Shown one piece after another: positions 45,634 through 46,215 of a stretch of DNA of 46,215 nucleotides. Position 1 is the first letter of the stretch. Each line of letters begins with the position of its first letter. Position numbers and translations under genes: made by a program. This DNA is from a virus. Where the stretch lies: positions 1 through 46,215 of the IMG/VR virus record IMGVR_UViG_3300042556_002013. One strand, 5' to 3'. A model generated the notes under the pieces. It was not told the DNA's origin. It did no database searches and saw only the letters and a list, made by a program, of their open reading frames with translations.

Positions 45634-46215
45634 TTATCTAAACAATCGAAATTTTTTCCAACGAGTGATGTGGATGTTTTTAGATAGGGGCCGGATCTTG
45701 ACATACACCCCGTCACGAGAACGACTATCTCGATCCCCGCGCTCATTGGTGTTGCCCTCTATCGTCCTCACAGAGTGTTCGTTAATGCGGTCCACGATTC
45801 CCGTGTGGCCAATGGCCTTGTACCTTTTGGTATTCTTAAACTTATTGTAAGACAGGGTCATCACAAGGACATCGCGATTCCTGTATCTTTGATAGAATCT
45901 ACCGTTGGTATAGATTACATCCTCTTTATTGTAAGCGGTGGGAGACCATCCCGATATCTTGTTCTCAATACCGCACTCGTCAAGGATTGCGCGAACGAAG
46001 AACGCACACCACGCGTAGCCGGGCTTCCACCCAACGGCGGCCATCTTCTTTTGAAGGTCGATATCGGTAAAACCCTTGTTGTTACCCCCCTTCTCCTTTA
46101 CTCCCACGTAGGAAGCAGCGGTGGCGCGGACACAGTTGCCGTCATTACCAACCAAAGTATAAGAAGGAAGGATAAGAGCAATCCAAAATAAACACAGATG
46201 TATAATACGATTCTT
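45634..46215 (-). CDS. Secreted CHAP-domain endolysin (partial, start beyond right edge)
   Basis: The frame is open to the right edge; the ATG is outside the window. The first 20 visible residues (KNRIIHLCLFWIALILPSYT) are a signal peptide or anchor. The rest is a CHAP domain: 'GYAWCAFFVRAILDECG' with the catalytic Cys, 'AIGHTGIVDRI' with the catalytic His, and 'TIEGNTN' supplying the third residue. It would cut peptidoglycan in the periplasm, reached through the host secretion system rather than a holin pore. A spanin-like pair lies 1.6 kb away on the other strand. Confidence 0.82.
   Translation of the reverse strand, partial: KNRIIHLCLFWIALILPSYTLVGNDGNCVRATAASYVGVKEKGGNNKGFTDIDLQKKMAAVGWKPGYAWCAFFVRAILDECGIENKISGWSPTAYNKEDVIYTNGRFYQRYRNRDVLVMTLSYNKFKNTKRYKAIGHTGIVDRINEHSVRTIEGNTNERGDRDSRSRDGVYVKIRPLSKNIHITRWKKFRLFR

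Noticed and set aside
1-46215. Joining of the two cut genes at the edges as a circular genome
   Set aside because: The frames would join by phase, but a virion-protein N-terminus fused directly to a signal peptide plus CHAP enzyme makes no sense; two separate cut genes are more likely.
1-46215. CRISPR arrays, insertion sequences, integrase or attachment sites
   Set aside because: No regular repeat-spacer pattern, transposase or integrase motif was seen on either strand.

Overview
The window is a stretch of a double-stranded DNA tailed phage that infects a Bacteroidota host. The virion module has the usual head-to-tail order (large terminase, portal, scaffold-like protein, major capsid protein, adaptor/ring-like proteins, one very large protein). 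Three things point to the host. Nearly every intergenic start carries the Bacteroidota sigma-factor promoter TTG-N18..21-TAnnTTTG. Start codons sit behind A/C-rich leaders without Shine-Dalgarno sequences. The replication primase is of the VirE-N type common in that phylum. Large-protein order and sizes recall podoviruses of crAss-like type, but the replication genes are different and I treat that link as tentative. Both window edges cut genes, so this is a piece of a longer genome.

Layout. (1) 1-19587, minus strand: late virion operon. Going downstream from a strong promoter at 19592-19621: three small unknown proteins, a protein that may contain two GroES-like folds, an unknown 217-residue protein, TerL, portal, scaffold-like protein, major capsid protein followed by a terminator, two structural proteins, three connector/ring-like proteins, a 1448-residue protein and a partial gene. 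(2) 19630-28722, plus strand: early/replication operon. It holds a Zn-ribbon micro-protein, a structured leader or sRNA, a replication initiator with iterons inside its gene, a VirE-type primase-helicase, an SSB-like protein ending DDDGLPF, a DnaA-domain-IV protein, a metallophosphoesterase, a metalloprotease-like protein and many small overlapping genes, interrupted by two tRNA-like elements. (3) 28772-31344, minus strand: eight small, very basic proteins from one promoter. (4) 31390-32506: a repeat-rich stretch without convincing genes. (5) 32507-45585, plus strand: a large structured RNA with a tRNA-like 3' end, then about 35 small accessory genes. Recognisable ones are a RecB/Cas4-like nuclease, NinB-like and NinG-like recombination proteins, a PP-loop (PAPS reductase-like) enzyme, a GxSxG hydrolase and a spanin-like pair. 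(6) The right edge carries a secreted CHAP endolysin on the minus strand.

The most unusual content is RNA. Two loci (19888-19996 plus; 41599-41499 minus) have unrelated sequences but the same plan: their own promoter, about 100 nt, 5' hairpin, small hairpin, intrinsic terminator, and a 9-nt perfect complementarity between the first and last hairpin that lies mainly in their loops. Separately, five tRNA-like elements have good acceptor and T arms but no normal anticodon arm, and each lies in the leader of a small gene. Two of them belong to a duplicated element of about 115 nt, and one forms the 3' end of the 450-nt structured RNA. Several promoters place their -7 box only 4-8 nt from the ATG, which predicts leaderless mRNAs.

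All calls come from reading the sequence. Family assignments rest on visible motifs, gene size and context, not on database searches.
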